Below are positions 7,366 to 17,082 of a stretch of DNA of 64,000 nt, piece by piece. A program made the translations under genes and the position numbers. Where the stretch lies: positions 49,598 to 113,597 of IMG/VR virus record IMGVR_UViG_3300022912_000005, one strand, 5' to 3'. The notes below the pieces were generated by a model. It was not told where the DNA came from, searched no databases, and saw only the letters and a list, made by a program, of their open reading frames with translations. The number at the start of each line of letters is the position of its first letter. Positions within the stretch are counted from its first letter, which is position 1. Source of the DNA: a virus.

Positions 7366-9882
7366 ATGTATCAAAATATACACATTACAAGATTAAAAAA
7401 CGCATATAAAGTTCATCTATGGGATGATGCTGATGGATATTCAGAATATATACACAAAACATATGCATACGTAAAAAATACTAAGGGTAAATATCTATCA
7501 TTATATGGTGATAAAGTTAAAAAGGTTGACCATTGGAGTAAAGAAGACTTACAAGCAGGTAAGATATTTGAAAGTGATATCCCACCAGAAACACGAGTCT
7601 TAATTGATAAATATGGTGAATCTGATGAAGTATCAATTAATCATAGAGAATTATATTTTGATATAGAAACTGAAGTAACACAAGGATTTCCTGATAAAAA
7701 TAGAGTGGATAATAAAATAACATCAATAGCATTATATGATAAATCAAAAGATGCATATTGTGTATTTATCACATCAGAAGATAATTTAAATTATATAGAA
7801 GATAATGTAACGGTGGAATCGTTTGATACTGAAGAATTAATGTTACATCGATTTTATGAAGAATATGTGACAATATCACCTACCATATTGAGTGGTTGGA
7901 ATATTGATGGATTTGATGTTCCATATTTATATAATAGAACGAATAGATTGTTTGGTGAAGAATATGCAAATTCACTATCTCCCATCGGAATTGTTCAATA
8001 TAATGAGTATAGTGATACATATAAAATTGCAGGAGTATCTTGTTTGGATTATTTAGCATTATATAAAAAGTTTGCAATTAAACAACAATCTTCATATCAA
8101 TTGGGTGCCATTGGTCAACTTGAGGTTGACACAGGTAAGATTGAATATAGAGGATCATTGAATGATCTATATAAAAATGATATTAAAAAGTTTATTAAAT
8201 ATAACTTAAATGATGTTGTAATTATTAAAAAATTAGATGATAAATTAAAATATATTGAAATTGCTATGGGTATTGCTCACATTGGACATGTGCCATATGA
8301 TACCATATATCATAGTAGTAGATATCTTGATGGTGCAATTCTTACATATTTGAAGAAAAATAATATAATAGCACCGAATAGAAAACAAATAACAAAAGAA
8401 GCTAAAGATTCACATTTCAGTGGTGCATATGTAAAAGAACCAATTCCTGGTAGATATGATTGGGTATATGATTTGGATTTGACATCAATGTATCCAAGCA
8501 TAATTATGTCATTAAATATATCACCAGAAACTAAAATAGGTAAATTTGAAAATTGGGATGATACATCTCTCATTGATGAAAATAAAGATGATCATATATT
8601 TATAAAAACCGATGGTACTAAATATGAATTGACACATAGTAAGATGAGGGAAATACTTGATAATAACGAGATGACCATTTCATCAAATGGAGTGATGTAT
8701 GATAATGATCGAGTAGGAGTGATTCCTACAATATTGAACACTTGGTTTGATCAACGAGTGCATTATAGAAAGTTAATGGCACAATATGATGAGTCTGGTG
8801 ATATTAAACAGAGAGATTTTTATGATAAACGTCAACATGTTCAAAAGATTATATTGAATAGTTTGTATGGTGTATTAGGATTATCAGTATTTAGATTTTA
8901 TGATATTGATAATGCTGAGGCAACTACATTGACTGGTCAAGCTCTTATTAAATATACTCAAAAGATGGCTAATTATTATTATAATAATGAATTGAACGAT
9001 GATAAGGATCATGTAATATATACAGATACTGATTCAATATATTGTTCTGCTGTACCAATAATAAAGAATAGATTTCCTAATATAGATGTGTCAGATGATA
9101 AAATTATGACAGAAAAAATATTGGATGTAACATCAAATGTGCAAACATTTATTAATAAAAGTTATGATATGTTTGCTGATAAACTTTTAAACTGTAAATC
9201 GCATAAATTTAACATAAAGCAAGAAGTGATTTCAAAATCAGCATTTTGGGTTACTAAAAAAAGATATGGTCAATGGATTATAAATGATGGTGGGACTCCA
9301 TGTAATAAATTAGATGTTAAAGGACTTGATATTGTTAAAAGTAATTTCCCAGTATCATTCAGAGGTATTATGACTAAATTGTTAAATGGGATATTAAATC
9401 ATGATCCTAAATCTCAGATAGATGATATGTTATCAAATTTTAAAATGAAAATGAAAACATTACCATTAAGTGATATTGCATCTCCAACTGGAGTAAATAA
9501 TATGAAAAAATTTAAACATAAACCTAGGACAATATATAATTCAAATATGATATTCACGAAGACTAAAAAAGGAGCACCAGCTCATGTCAAAGCTGCTATA
9601 GTTTATAATGATTTATTGGAATATTTTAAACTTACGAATATAGTACCAATTACTAGTTCAGATAAGATAAGATGGGTATATTTAATAGAAAATCCTCTAA
9701 ACATAGAACAGATTGCATTTAAGGGATATGATGACCCTGAAGAAATCATGAGTTATATTAATATGTATGTTGATCGTAATAAAATATTTAACAAATTATT
9801 GCAGAAAAAGATAGACATGTTTTATGATAGCATGAGTTGGGTATTTGTTGATACTCAAAATACATTAGAACGTTTTTTTTAA
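7366..9882 (+). CDS. 43: family B DNA polymerase (gp43-like)
   Basis: Replicative polymerase with proofreading exonuclease. Exo I LYFDIETEV (about 103-111), Exo II LSGWNIDGFDVPYL (about 170-184) and Exo III KYNLNDVVIIKKL (about 268-280) are intact. Polymerase motif A DLDLTSMYPS (about 367), motif B KIILNSLYG (about 500) and motif C YTDTDS (about 557) carry the catalytic aspartates. KKRYGQW near 630 matches the KxY motif. 838 aa compares with 898 in T4. No intein or intron is seen. The last residues (ERFF, then TAA) may hold the clamp-binding tip. Confidence 0.97.
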   Translation: MYQNIHITRLKNAYKVHLWDDADGYSEYIHKTYAYVKNTKGKYLSLYGDKVKKVDHWSKEDLQAGKIFESDIPPETRVLIDKYGESDEVSINHRELYFDIETEVTQGFPDKNRVDNKITSIALYDKSKDAYCVFITSEDNLNYIEDNVTVESFDTEELMLHRFYEEYVTISPTILSGWNIDGFDVPYLYNRTNRLFGEEYANSLSPIGIVQYNEYSDTYKIAGVSCLDYLALYKKFAIKQQSSYQLGAIGQLEVDTGKIEYRGSLNDLYKNDIKKFIKYNLNDVVIIKKLDDKLKYIEIAMGIAHIGHVPYDTIYHSSRYLDGAILTYLKKNNIIAPNRKQITKEAKDSHFSGAYVKEPIPGRYDWVYDLDLTSMYPSIIMSLNISPETKIGKFENWDDTSLIDENKDDHIFIKTDGTKYELTHSKMREILDNNEMTISSNGVMYDNDRVGVIPTILNTWFDQRVHYRKLMAQYDESGDIKQRDFYDKRQHVQKIILNSLYGVLGLSVFRFYDIDNAEATTLTGQALIKYTQKMANYYYNNELNDDKDHVIYTDTDSIYCSAVPIIKNRFPNIDVSDDKIMTEKILDVTSNVQTFINKSYDMFADKLLNCKSHKFNIKQEVISKSAFWVTKKRYGQWIINDGGTPCNKLDVKGLDIVKSNFPVSFRGIMTKLLNGILNHDPKSQIDDMLSNFKMKMKTLPLSDIASPTGVNNMKKFKHKPRTIYNSNMIFTKTKKGAPAHVKAAIVYNDLLEYFKLTNIVPITSSDKIRWVYLIENPLNIEQIAFKGYDDPEEIMSYINMYVDRNKIFNKLLQKKIDMFYDSMSWVFVDTQNTLERFF

Positions 9883-9895
9883 AAAAGGAGTTAAC

Positions 9896-10423
9896 ATGAT
9901 AAAATATAACATAGCAAAAGAATTTAACTTTGATTATGGGCATAGGGTATGGCCTCAAAAACTAAATTCTGAATTTAGCTTAGATTGTGAATTGGCGTGT
10001 AGACATTTACATGGACATAGAGGTACTGTAATTGTTCACTTAGAATCAGAGGAGTTGGATAACCAAGGAATGGTGACTGATTTTCATCATTTAAATTGGT
10101 TTAAGAAGTTCCTAGATGATGCAATTGATCATAAATTTATATTGGATAGAAATGATCCGTTGTTACTTGATTTATTTCCACTATTGGTATTGGAGGAAAT
10201 GAAAGAATATGCAGTAGCTAACTTAAATGATGTACCAGTATTATTGTGGGAAATATATGAAGGATTAGTTATAGTTGATTTTATACCAACTTCAGAAAAT
10301 ATGGCAAAGTGGTTATTAGATATTGTTAGCCATAAAATGAAACCATTATCTGTATTGGTATCTCATATAGAATTTTTTGAAACACCAAAATCACAAAGTG
10401 TATGTTATCAAGGAACTATGTAA
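9896..10423 (+). CDS. queD: QueD, 6-carboxy-tetrahydropterin synthase
   Basis: Second step of 7-deazaguanine synthesis: converts dihydroneopterin triphosphate to 6-carboxytetrahydropterin. EFNFDYGHRVW, then CRHLHGHRGTVIVHLES give the zinc His triad and catalytic Cys; GMVTDFHHLNWFKKFLDDAIDHKFIL is the second family signature with the catalytic Asp/His. 175 aa is longer than usual (about 120) because of a segment at res. 85-125 (LLLDLFPLLVLEEMKEYAV) and the C-terminal end. It has its own strong SD (AAAAAGGAG, 8 nt before ATG) and opens the modification cassette. Confidence 0.92.
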   Translation: MIKYNIAKEFNFDYGHRVWPQKLNSEFSLDCELACRHLHGHRGTVIVHLESEELDNQGMVTDFHHLNWFKKFLDDAIDHKFILDRNDPLLLDLFPLLVLEEMKEYAVANLNDVPVLLWEIYEGLVIVDFIPTSENMAKWLLDIVSHKMKPLSVLVSHIEFFETPKSQSVCYQGTM

Positions 10424-11170
10424 ATGAATTATAATGATATTATTCCCGTAAATGAAGTGTATCCATGTATACAAGGTGAGGGTAGATTAATTGGTGTTCC
10501 TCATCTTTTAATCAGAACTACTGGATGTAGATTGAAATGTCAATTCTCTGGAGGATCATTTTGTGATACACCATATAGTAGTTGGAATCCTGAAAAGGGT
10601 AAATTCTCATTAAATAATATAGTTGATATATATAAGGAATTTCCTAATATACGTCATACTATGATAACTGGTGGAGCTCCAACTTTACATTCAAAGTTAT
10701 TACAAGAATTATGTACAATTGGAAAAGAATTTGGGCACTATATTACAATTGAAACAGAGGGTAGTGAATATGTATATACTAAAGCTGATTTGATATCATT
10801 ATCACCAAAACTATCAAATTCAATTCCAATACCTGGATCAAAAATGGGACAACAAACTGTGACAGATAATGATAGACGGCAACACGTTAAATGGTATAGA
10901 AATATAGAAGCTATGAAGGATTTAATAAAACACCATCATGATTATCAAATTAAACCAGTAATTTCACAACAATCAGATTTGAATGAGGTTGAAGAATTAT
11001 TGAAAGAATTAGATGTAGCAAAATGTAAAGTATATCTAATGCCAGAAGGATTGACTAAAGATCAATTGGAGAGTAGAAGAAAGTGGTTAATACAATTGTG
11101 TATTGATCGTGGTTATAATTTCACTGATAGGCTACATATAATAGCTTATGGTGATAAACGAGGAGTTTAA
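10424..11170 (+). CDS. queE: QueE-like radical SAM 7-carboxy-7-deazaguanine synthase
   Basis: Third step: ring contraction of 6-carboxytetrahydropterin to CDG. PCIQGEGRLIGVPHLLIRTTGC is the family N-terminus. The radical-SAM cluster reads CRLKC-QFSGGSF-CDT, i.e. C-x3-C-x7-C instead of the common C-x3-C-x2-C: a small insertion between the second and third Cys. The SAM-binding GGEP motif appears as TGGAPTLH. ETEGSEY and SLSPKLSNS are further QueE signatures. 248 aa. Start follows the queD stop directly. The altered spacing might reflect a subfamily variant or altered cluster; function is still very likely given queD, folE and queC neighbours. Confidence 0.88.
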   Translation: MNYNDIIPVNEVYPCIQGEGRLIGVPHLLIRTTGCRLKCQFSGGSFCDTPYSSWNPEKGKFSLNNIVDIYKEFPNIRHTMITGGAPTLHSKLLQELCTIGKEFGHYITIETEGSEYVYTKADLISLSPKLSNSIPIPGSKMGQQTVTDNDRRQHVKWYRNIEAMKDLIKHHHDYQIKPVISQQSDLNEVEELLKELDVAKCKVYLMPEGLTKDQLESRRKWLIQLCIDRGYNFTDRLHIIAYGDKRGV

Positions 11171-11171
11171 T

Positions 11172-11786
11172 ATGGGAACAAAGAAACCATCAAGTAATAA
11201 ATTATTTAATAAACAATTTTCAAAGGGTAAAGTAGGTGAAGAATATTTTGAACATGTAATAGCTAAAGATTATTTTGATGAATTATACATGTATAATGAT
11301 TTTAATAATCCTGTTGACAGGCGATATCAGATTGATGGCATAGATGGGTATATAAAGGATAATAAGTGGGATAACAAATATTTTATAGAGATTAAAAGTA
11401 ATTTGACATATAATCCAATACTTAAAGATTTTTCAGCTTGTTTAGAATTTAATAAGTGGGATATAAGTGAACAACAACATCATGGAAATGATGAGGAAGA
11501 GGGATATATTCAGGATTCAAAGGCACATCGAATTTATCATCTGGAAGTGATAAATACGAAAAATACAAAATCAGGATTTGTGGGCACTGGAAATTGGGTA
11601 TATTATGATTTACCAACGATGAGAAATTTTATACACCGTGAATGGAATAAACCAAAGGCAACAAATTGGATACGTGCCCTATCGTTTGTTGGAGGATATA
11701 ATTCTAATTATGCAAGATTAATTTCAATGTCAGTAAAGGATTCTAGGTTCCCACTTCACAATAAGCGGTCTATAACATACAGATGA
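11172..11786 (+). CDS. PD-(D/E)XK superfamily nuclease-like protein
   Basis: A likely metal-dependent DNA nuclease. An early conserved-type Glu ([12 protein letters not shown], about res. 22), then [12 protein letters not shown] (Asp about 50-53) and KYFIEIKSN (E-x-K about 68-73) reproduce the Glu...Asp...Glu-x-Lys core of this fold. The C-terminal half has no motif I recognise ([25 protein letters not shown]). ATG 11172 is chosen because GAGGAG at 11159-11164 is well spaced; it starts 1 nt after queE. Sitting inside the deazaguanine cassette, it may cut unmodified (host) DNA, or be a recombination nuclease. Fold call is moderate, substrate unknown. Confidence 0.65.
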   Translation: MGTKKPSSNKLFNKQFSKGKVGEEYFEHVIAKDYFDELYMYNDFNNPVDRRYQIDGIDGYIKDNKWDNKYFIEIKSNLTYNPILKDFSACLEFNKWDISEQQHHGNDEEEGYIQDSKAHRIYHLEVINTKNTKSGFVGTGNWVYYDLPTMRNFIHREWNKPKATNWIRALSFVGGYNSNYARLISMSVKDSRFPLHNKRSITYR

Positions 11787-12409
11787 TAAAAAAAATAAAA
11801 AGTAATGAAAATATAATTAGATCAACATCAGATCGAGATGAGATGTTGTTGGATGCTACTAAATATTATGGTAAGTTTCTTGATAGTTTGGGATTCGATT
11901 GGAAACATGACCCTAATATGATGGATACTCCAAATCGTGTAGCTAAAATGTTCATTGATGAATTGTATGCTGGAAGTTTTAATGCACCACCAAATATAAC
12001 AGCATTTGATAATGTAGATGGATATGATGGTATGGTGTTTCAAGGAAATATTAAGATGCAATCTACTTGTAGTCATCATGCAGTTCCGTTTGTTGGAGTT
12101 GCCCATATAGCATATATCCCATCAGCTGATGGTAAAATAATAGGTTTGAGTAAATTAAATAGGATTGTTGAATATTATGCAAGAAGACCACAAGTTCAAG
12201 AAAACTTAACTATGCAAATACATTCACATGTTGATCAAATGTGTGAGGGAAATATAGGAGTAGCTGTTATGATAGAAGCAAATCATATGTGTGTGCAAGT
12301 GCGTGGGGTGGAACATGATTCTATAATGAAGACTACTAAATTATCAAAAAGATTCTTAACAGAAGATAAAGTATTAAATGAACTTTATCAATTTATAAAT
12401 GGACAATAA
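11783..12409 (+). CDS. folE: GTP cyclohydrolase I
   Basis: First step of the deazaguanine pathway (GTP to dihydroneopterin triphosphate). Zinc and active-site residues are visible in [20 protein letters not shown] (Cys and His about res. 91-95), the typical [26 protein letters not shown] segment, and the second zinc Cys in [13 protein letters not shown] (about 173). 208 aa matches FolE. It overlaps the nuclease by ATGA. Having its own folE frees the phage from the host folate pathway for this precursor. Confidence 0.96.
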   Translation: MIKKIKSNENIIRSTSDRDEMLLDATKYYGKFLDSLGFDWKHDPNMMDTPNRVAKMFIDELYAGSFNAPPNITAFDNVDGYDGMVFQGNIKMQSTCSHHAVPFVGVAHIAYIPSADGKIIGLSKLNRIVEYYARRPQVQENLTMQIHSHVDQMCEGNIGVAVMIEANHMCVQVRGVEHDSIMKTTKLSKRFLTEDKVLNELYQFINGQ

Positions 12410-12412
12410 TAA

Positions 12413-13075
12413 ATGAGTAAAATTAAGAAAGTAATTATATATTCTGGTGGATTAGATTCATATACGATGTTGATGGATTTATTGTATAAAAACAAATCTA
12501 TATCAGCCATATCATTTGATTATGGACAGCGACATGATAAAGAACTTGAGTTTGCTAAACGAGTGTGTAGTAAACATGATATTGAGCATATAGTTGTTGA
12601 CATAAATTCAATAAATAAACTAATGCAAGGATCATCATTAACATCTGATATTGATATACCAGAAGGACATTATGAAGATGAAAACATGAAATCGACAGTT
12701 GTACCAAATAGAAACATGATCTTCATATCGCTTGCAACAGCCTATGCTGTGTCAATAGGGGCGAATGAAGTGTGGACTGGTGTACATGCTGGAGATCATG
12801 CGATATACCCTGATTGTCGGGGTGAATTTATTGATAAAATAAATGAAGTTACTAAAATTTCAAATTATGAATCTGTTGAAGTAAAAGCTCCATTTATTGA
12901 AATGTCTAAAATAGGTATAGTAGATATTGGTAAACGATTGGGAATTGATTATTCTGATGCATGGACCTGTTATAAGGGTAATGAATTTGCATGTGGAAAG
13001 TGTGGATCATGTCAGGAAAGACTTGAAGCATTTGATCAAAATGACATTAAGGATCCGATGAGATATGAAACATAA
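12413..13075 (+). CDS. queC: QueC, 7-cyano-7-deazaguanine (preQ0) synthase
   Basis: ATP-dependent conversion of CDG to preQ0. The PP-loop [14 protein letters not shown] is at res. 11-24; [15 protein letters not shown] follows; [17 protein letters not shown] and [17 protein letters not shown] are family blocks. Four zinc cysteines are in WTCYKG and [15 protein letters not shown] near the end. 220 aa is normal. It completes FolE-QueD-QueE-QueC. There is no amidotransferase (Gat) fusion as in phages that make archaeosine-type G+. Confidence 0.96.
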   Translation: MSKIKKVIIYSGGLDSYTMLMDLLYKNKSISAISFDYGQRHDKELEFAKRVCSKHDIEHIVVDINSINKLMQGSSLTSDIDIPEGHYEDENMKSTVVPNRNMIFISLATAYAVSIGANEVWTGVHAGDHAIYPDCRGEFIDKINEVTKISNYESVEVKAPFIEMSKIGIVDIGKRLGIDYSDAWTCYKGNEFACGKCGSCQERLEAFDQNDIKDPMRYET

Positions 13076-13751
13076 TTCTGGTGATGAAAAGTTAATACCA
13101 ATGTTAGAATGGGGAGTACCAGCTGATATTCAAGGAAGTGATGAAATTGTTTTAAATTCACCAATAATGATCAAGGCACAAGAAAAGATTATTGAATTAT
13201 TTAAACCAAAAAGTAATACTGCATTTGTTTCATTATGTACTTCAACTAGACCATATTCATCAGGAAGAAAATGGAACAAATTCATAAAAGAATTTAATGA
13301 TGTTGATTTTATAATATCATCAAATGGTGGTGTAATTCCCATTGAATATGAAAATTCATATCCATATTTGACTTATGATGCACATGGTACGATAGAATAT
13401 GATGAGGTATATAAATTATATACGACAAGAAATTTAATAAGATTTTTTATACTTAAAAAATATGAGAATATAGTATTTAATTTCAGACCTAATTTAAGAA
13501 ATAGTAAATCTGCAAAAATTGCTGGGGATTATCTTTTTGAAAAAGGACATATAAAAAGTTATTGCATTATACCAAATATTGATTTGTATAATGAGGCACA
13601 GAATGATGGATTTACAAAACTTGGATTGTCAATGTATCCAGATTTACATCCAATAATATTGACAAAATTAAAAGAATCAGTGATTAAATATACAAAAAAT
13701 ACAACGATAAAAAAAGAAAAGGATGAAAATGATATTAATTTATTTTGGTGA
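13065..13751 (+). CDS. ArcS core/DUF5591-like protein of the deazaguanine cassette
   Basis: Not a standard queuosine gene. [20 protein letters not shown] (about res. 50-69) resembles the conserved block of the DUF5591/ArcS core, where archaeosine synthase has a Cys-containing stretch followed by KPYS and an aromatic helix. The rest ([24 protein letters not shown]) is compatible with that fold. In archaea ArcS attaches lysine to preQ0 in tRNA; in phages ArcS-like proteins occur next to DpdA and may tailor the inserted base. The similarity is from memory of the motif and needs a profile search. It overlaps queC by 11 nt and precedes dpdA, so it is almost certainly part of the pathway. Confidence 0.5.
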   Translation: MKHNSGDEKLIPMLEWGVPADIQGSDEIVLNSPIMIKAQEKIIELFKPKSNTAFVSLCTSTRPYSSGRKWNKFIKEFNDVDFIISSNGGVIPIEYENSYPYLTYDAHGTIEYDEVYKLYTTRNLIRFFILKKYENIVFNFRPNLRNSKSAKIAGDYLFEKGHIKSYCIIPNIDLYNEAQNDGFTKLGLSMYPDLHPIILTKLKESVIKYTKNTTIKKEKDENDINLFW

Positions 13752-13786
13752 ACTATCAATCAAAACTCACACTGGAGGAAGATATA

Positions 13787-14977
13787 ATGAGTAACTTTAT
13801 TTATATACCATCATTCTTTTCTGGTGAATATGGTGGGACTATGAAAAAGAATTTTAGATTTTCTAAATCTAATATGACATGTAGATATTATGCTGATGAT
13901 TTTCCAGAAAAATATCAACATAAATATGCTTTGATTAGTGCAGGTGCAAATTCATCAAAAACATATAGACACGACTTGGGATTAGACAATTCATTTGTGT
14001 TGGGTGATTCTGGTGGTTATCAAATAGCGTCTGGTGCAATGAAGTGGGATATTAAACATAGAGATAGAATTTTTAACTGGTTAGAAACTAACTCAGATGT
14101 TGCTATTAATTTGGACATTCCACCACGAATGAAATATGCTGGTAAATTTAATGAATGTTTGGATATTAGTAAAGATAATTTTAAATATTTTTATGAAAAT
14201 CAAACTGGAAATACTAAATTTTTAAATGTATTGCAAGGTGAAAATGAACTATCTTATTTAAATTGGTATAATGGTGTGAAAGATTTCCAGTTTAATGGAT
14301 GGAGTATTGGAGGAGTTCGGGGTAATTTATATAGAATGTTATCAGGCATATATACTTTAATTAACAATAAAGAACATTTGAATCTTAATAATGATTATTT
14401 TCATATATTGGGGGCATCTAGGGTTAGAGACTTTTTAATGTTAATTCAATTGCAAAAATCACTTGAGGATATTGGATCAAATATAACGGTTACTACAGAT
14501 AGTTCAACACCAGATAGGCACGTAGTGTATGGATTATATTTCATTAATTATAGCATTAAGCATGAAAATTTAGATGCTATTACGTTTCCAAATGGAAGCA
14601 ATAATCCAGATATTATTGATTGGTTTAAGACAACGAATCAAACTATACCCAAATTTACAGAATTTGATAATATAATAGGGGAAGAATTTTCATGGAAAGA
14701 TGTTGCTGATTGGAATTTAGATTGTAAGATTGGTATGAGATTGCATAATTTTTATTTATTAAAAGATGCAATTCAAGCAATTACTTGGTTAGTGTATGGG
14801 CATGATTACATATTGAAACAAAGTATAAATTCTAATACATATAAAATTTTACAGTCAATTGATGAGATGGTGAAATCAAGTAATCCAACAAAGATATTTG
14901 AAAAATATAAACCATTATATATGAAATTAAGTAATATGTCAATTAAAACTGATGTTAAAAATCACGATTTTTTTTAA
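13787..14977 (+). CDS. dpdA: DpdA-type DNA 7-deazaguanine transglycosylase (TGT superfamily)
   Basis: Exchanges guanine in DNA for a 7-deazaguanine base. The TGT-fold catalytic motif LGDSGGYQIASG (about res. 80-91), NLDIPPRMKYAG (about 111), the substrate-binding GWSIGGVRGN (about 173-182) and TTDSSTPDRH (about 237-246, expected nucleophile Asp) are all visible. The C-terminal zinc site of bacterial tRNA Tgt is absent, as in DNA enzymes. ATG 13787 is chosen over an upstream in-frame codon at 13745 because GGAGGA at 13774-13779 serves it and homology begins there (IYIPSFFSG). About 396 aa. Together with folE-queDEC this makes DNA rather than tRNA the likely target. Confidence 0.85.
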   Translation: MSNFIYIPSFFSGEYGGTMKKNFRFSKSNMTCRYYADDFPEKYQHKYALISAGANSSKTYRHDLGLDNSFVLGDSGGYQIASGAMKWDIKHRDRIFNWLETNSDVAINLDIPPRMKYAGKFNECLDISKDNFKYFYENQTGNTKFLNVLQGENELSYLNWYNGVKDFQFNGWSIGGVRGNLYRMLSGIYTLINNKEHLNLNNDYFHILGASRVRDFLMLIQLQKSLEDIGSNITVTTDSSTPDRHVVYGLYFINYSIKHENLDAITFPNGSNNPDIIDWFKTTNQTIPKFTEFDNIIGEEFSWKDVADWNLDCKIGMRLHNFYLLKDAIQAITWLVYGHDYILKQSINSNTYKILQSIDEMVKSSNPTKIFEKYKPLYMKLSNMSIKTDVKNHDFF

Positions 14978-14994
14978 AGAAAGAGGAAAGTTAA

Positions 14995-15720
14995 ATGCAG
15001 AAAAATAAATTAGATACGTTCATTCAAAAATATAATTTGGGTGGAACTATAAATAGTGTAAAATGGATGTCAGATGGGTCCAGATTGATAACCAAATTTA
15101 TGAGTGAAGACAAGTCATTGATGGGGAAAGTATGTTTAGATAATTTTAAATTTGATCCCGTGGAGATAGGGATATATCAAACTGATCAATTGAAATCATT
15201 ATTGGGAGTATTGGGGGATGATATAAATTTAACATTAGTTAAAGTTGACGATAAACCAGTAGCACTTAAAATAAAGCATAAATCAACTTCAATAGATTAT
15301 ATGTTAACTGATACTGATATAATAGATGATCCACCTAATATGAAACAGATTCCAAACTTTGAAACAAAAATTAAATTAAATAGTGATTTTATTTCTACAT
15401 TCATTAAAGGCAAAAATGCATTATCTGATGTAAATACATGTACACTTATTGATAATACTGATACTAAAAGTGTTGATGTTGTTATTGGATTCTCATCTAT
15501 TAATACTAATCGAATTAATATTGCTACTGAAACATTAATTAATGGAATTGATGATAATATATCGTTTAATGCTAATTTATTTAAAGAAATATTAATAGCA
15601 AATAAGGAATGTAAATCAGCCATTTTGGAAATATCAAATAAGGGATTATTAAAAATTCAATTTAAAACTGATGATTATACATCTAATTATATGGTAGTTG
15701 CTACTCAAAATATAGGATAA
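14995..15720 (+). CDS. 45: sliding clamp (gp45-like)
   Basis: Processivity ring for the polymerase and, in T4, co-activator of late transcription. Sequence motifs are weak, as usual for gp45, but 241 aa, the repeated beta-rich LTLVKVDDKPVALKIKH / IKLNSDFISTFIKGKNAL / IEISNKGLLKIQF-type segments, and the order clamp, (methyltransferase), clamp loader large, clamp loader small strongly support it. SD GAGGAAAG precedes ATG by 4-5 nt. Confidence 0.8.
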   Translation: MQKNKLDTFIQKYNLGGTINSVKWMSDGSRLITKFMSEDKSLMGKVCLDNFKFDPVEIGIYQTDQLKSLLGVLGDDINLTLVKVDDKPVALKIKHKSTSIDYMLTDTDIIDDPPNMKQIPNFETKIKLNSDFISTFIKGKNALSDVNTCTLIDNTDTKSVDVVIGFSSINTNRINIATETLINGIDDNISFNANLFKEILIANKECKSAILEISNKGLLKIQFKTDDYTSNYMVVATQNIG

Positions 15721-15724
15721 TGTA

Positions 15725-17080
15725 ATGAATAATGATGATAAACAATCATTTATTATCCACAATGGTAATTGTTTGGATGTTATGAAAACTATGGAGGATA
15801 ATTCAGTGGATTCCATTGTAACTGATCCACCATATGGATTGGTTGGAGTTTCACGAAATGGTAGTAGCCAACCTGGAGATTTAGAAACTCCATATGGTAG
15901 AAGTGGGCCAAGCAAGAAACGAGGATTTATGGGGTTTGAATGGGATGGACAAATACCTTCAGTTGAAATATGGAAAGAATGTTTGAGAGTGTTAAAACCT
16001 GGAGGTCATTTATTATCATTCGCTGGAACTAGAACACAACATAGAATGGCAGTAAATATTGAAGATGCTGGATTTGAAATTAGAGATATGATTTCATGGG
16101 TGTATGGTAGTGGATTTCCTAAGAGTCATAATATAAGTAAAGCAATTGATAAAATGGCTGGAGTAAAAAGAGAAGTTATTGGTCAAAATCAAGTTATTTT
16201 AAATAAACAAAAGAAAGAGTTTGAGTGTGGTATTCGTAATGTGAAATCTGTCATGAATAAAGGAGCACCAGAAAGGAATAATGGATTTGTAACATTATCT
16301 GCTGATATTACTAAACCAGCTACTCCAAACGCAATCCAATGGGAAGGTTGGGGTACTGCATTAAAACCAGCATTTGAACCAATTACAGTAGCAAGAAAAC
16401 CAGTATCAGAAAAGACTATTGCAAAGAATGTATTAAAACATGGTACAGGTGGGATTAATATTGATGGGTGTAGGATTGAATTAAATGGTGATTATAAATG
16501 TAAAGCTAACGGGAGACCGTCACAAACTGGGTTATCTGATAATTATAATTCAGAACAAGCAAATCAACAAGATACAAAAGGTAGATTTCCAGCTAATTTT
16601 ATTCATGATGGTAGTGATGAAGTTGAAGAATTGTTCCCTAATACGAAAAGTGGTGCGATAAAAAAAGGAACGTTAGCTGGCACAAATAATAATTTATATG
16701 GTGCTTATAAAGGATATAAAAGTGAAGAATTTAAAAAGAGTGAAGGTTCAGCATCAAGATTTTTCTATTGTGCAAAAACTAGTAAAACAGATAGAAATGA
16801 AGGATTGGATGATCAATTAAATAATCATCCTACGGTTAAACCAACTAAACTTATGCAATATCTTGTAAGATTAGTAACTCAGCCAAATGGTATTGTATTG
16901 GACCCATTTATGGGAAGTGGATCAACTGGTAAGGCATGTAAATTGGAAGGATTCAACTTCATTGGTATTGATTTAGATGAAAATTATTGTGAAATTGCTG
17001 AAGCTAGAATAAAATTAGCAGAAATATCATATAAAAATGAAGAAATAAAAAAACAAAATACATTAGAAAGGTTTATGTAA
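15725..17080 (+). CDS. beta-class DNA (N4-cytosine/N6-adenine) methyltransferase
   Basis: SAM-dependent DNA methyltransferase. The catalytic motif IV TDPPYGLVG is near res. 35-42 and the SAM-binding motif I LDPFMGSGSTGKAC near 397-410, after HPTVKPTKLMQYL; catalytic motif first and SAM motif last defines the beta class. A long middle region (about 120-340) holds the presumed target-recognition domain and a KSDRNEGLDD-type segment. 451 aa. It lies between clamp and clamp-loader genes, an accessory insertion into the usual T4 core order. No cognate restriction enzyme is adjacent. Probably adds a second layer of protection next to deazaguanine; target sequence unknown. Confidence 0.92.
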   Translation: MNNDDKQSFIIHNGNCLDVMKTMEDNSVDSIVTDPPYGLVGVSRNGSSQPGDLETPYGRSGPSKKRGFMGFEWDGQIPSVEIWKECLRVLKPGGHLLSFAGTRTQHRMAVNIEDAGFEIRDMISWVYGSGFPKSHNISKAIDKMAGVKREVIGQNQVILNKQKKEFECGIRNVKSVMNKGAPERNNGFVTLSADITKPATPNAIQWEGWGTALKPAFEPITVARKPVSEKTIAKNVLKHGTGGINIDGCRIELNGDYKCKANGRPSQTGLSDNYNSEQANQQDTKGRFPANFIHDGSDEVEELFPNTKSGAIKKGTLAGTNNNLYGAYKGYKSEEFKKSEGSASRFFYCAKTSKTDRNEGLDDQLNNHPTVKPTKLMQYLVRLVTQPNGIVLDPFMGSGSTGKACKLEGFNFIGIDLDENYCEIAEARIKLAEISYKNEEIKKQNTLERFM

Positions 17081-17082
17081 AA

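Noticed and set aside
13745-13786. Longer N-terminus for DpdA
   Set aside because: No SD precedes the upstream codon, while GGAGGA serves ATG 13787, where homology begins.
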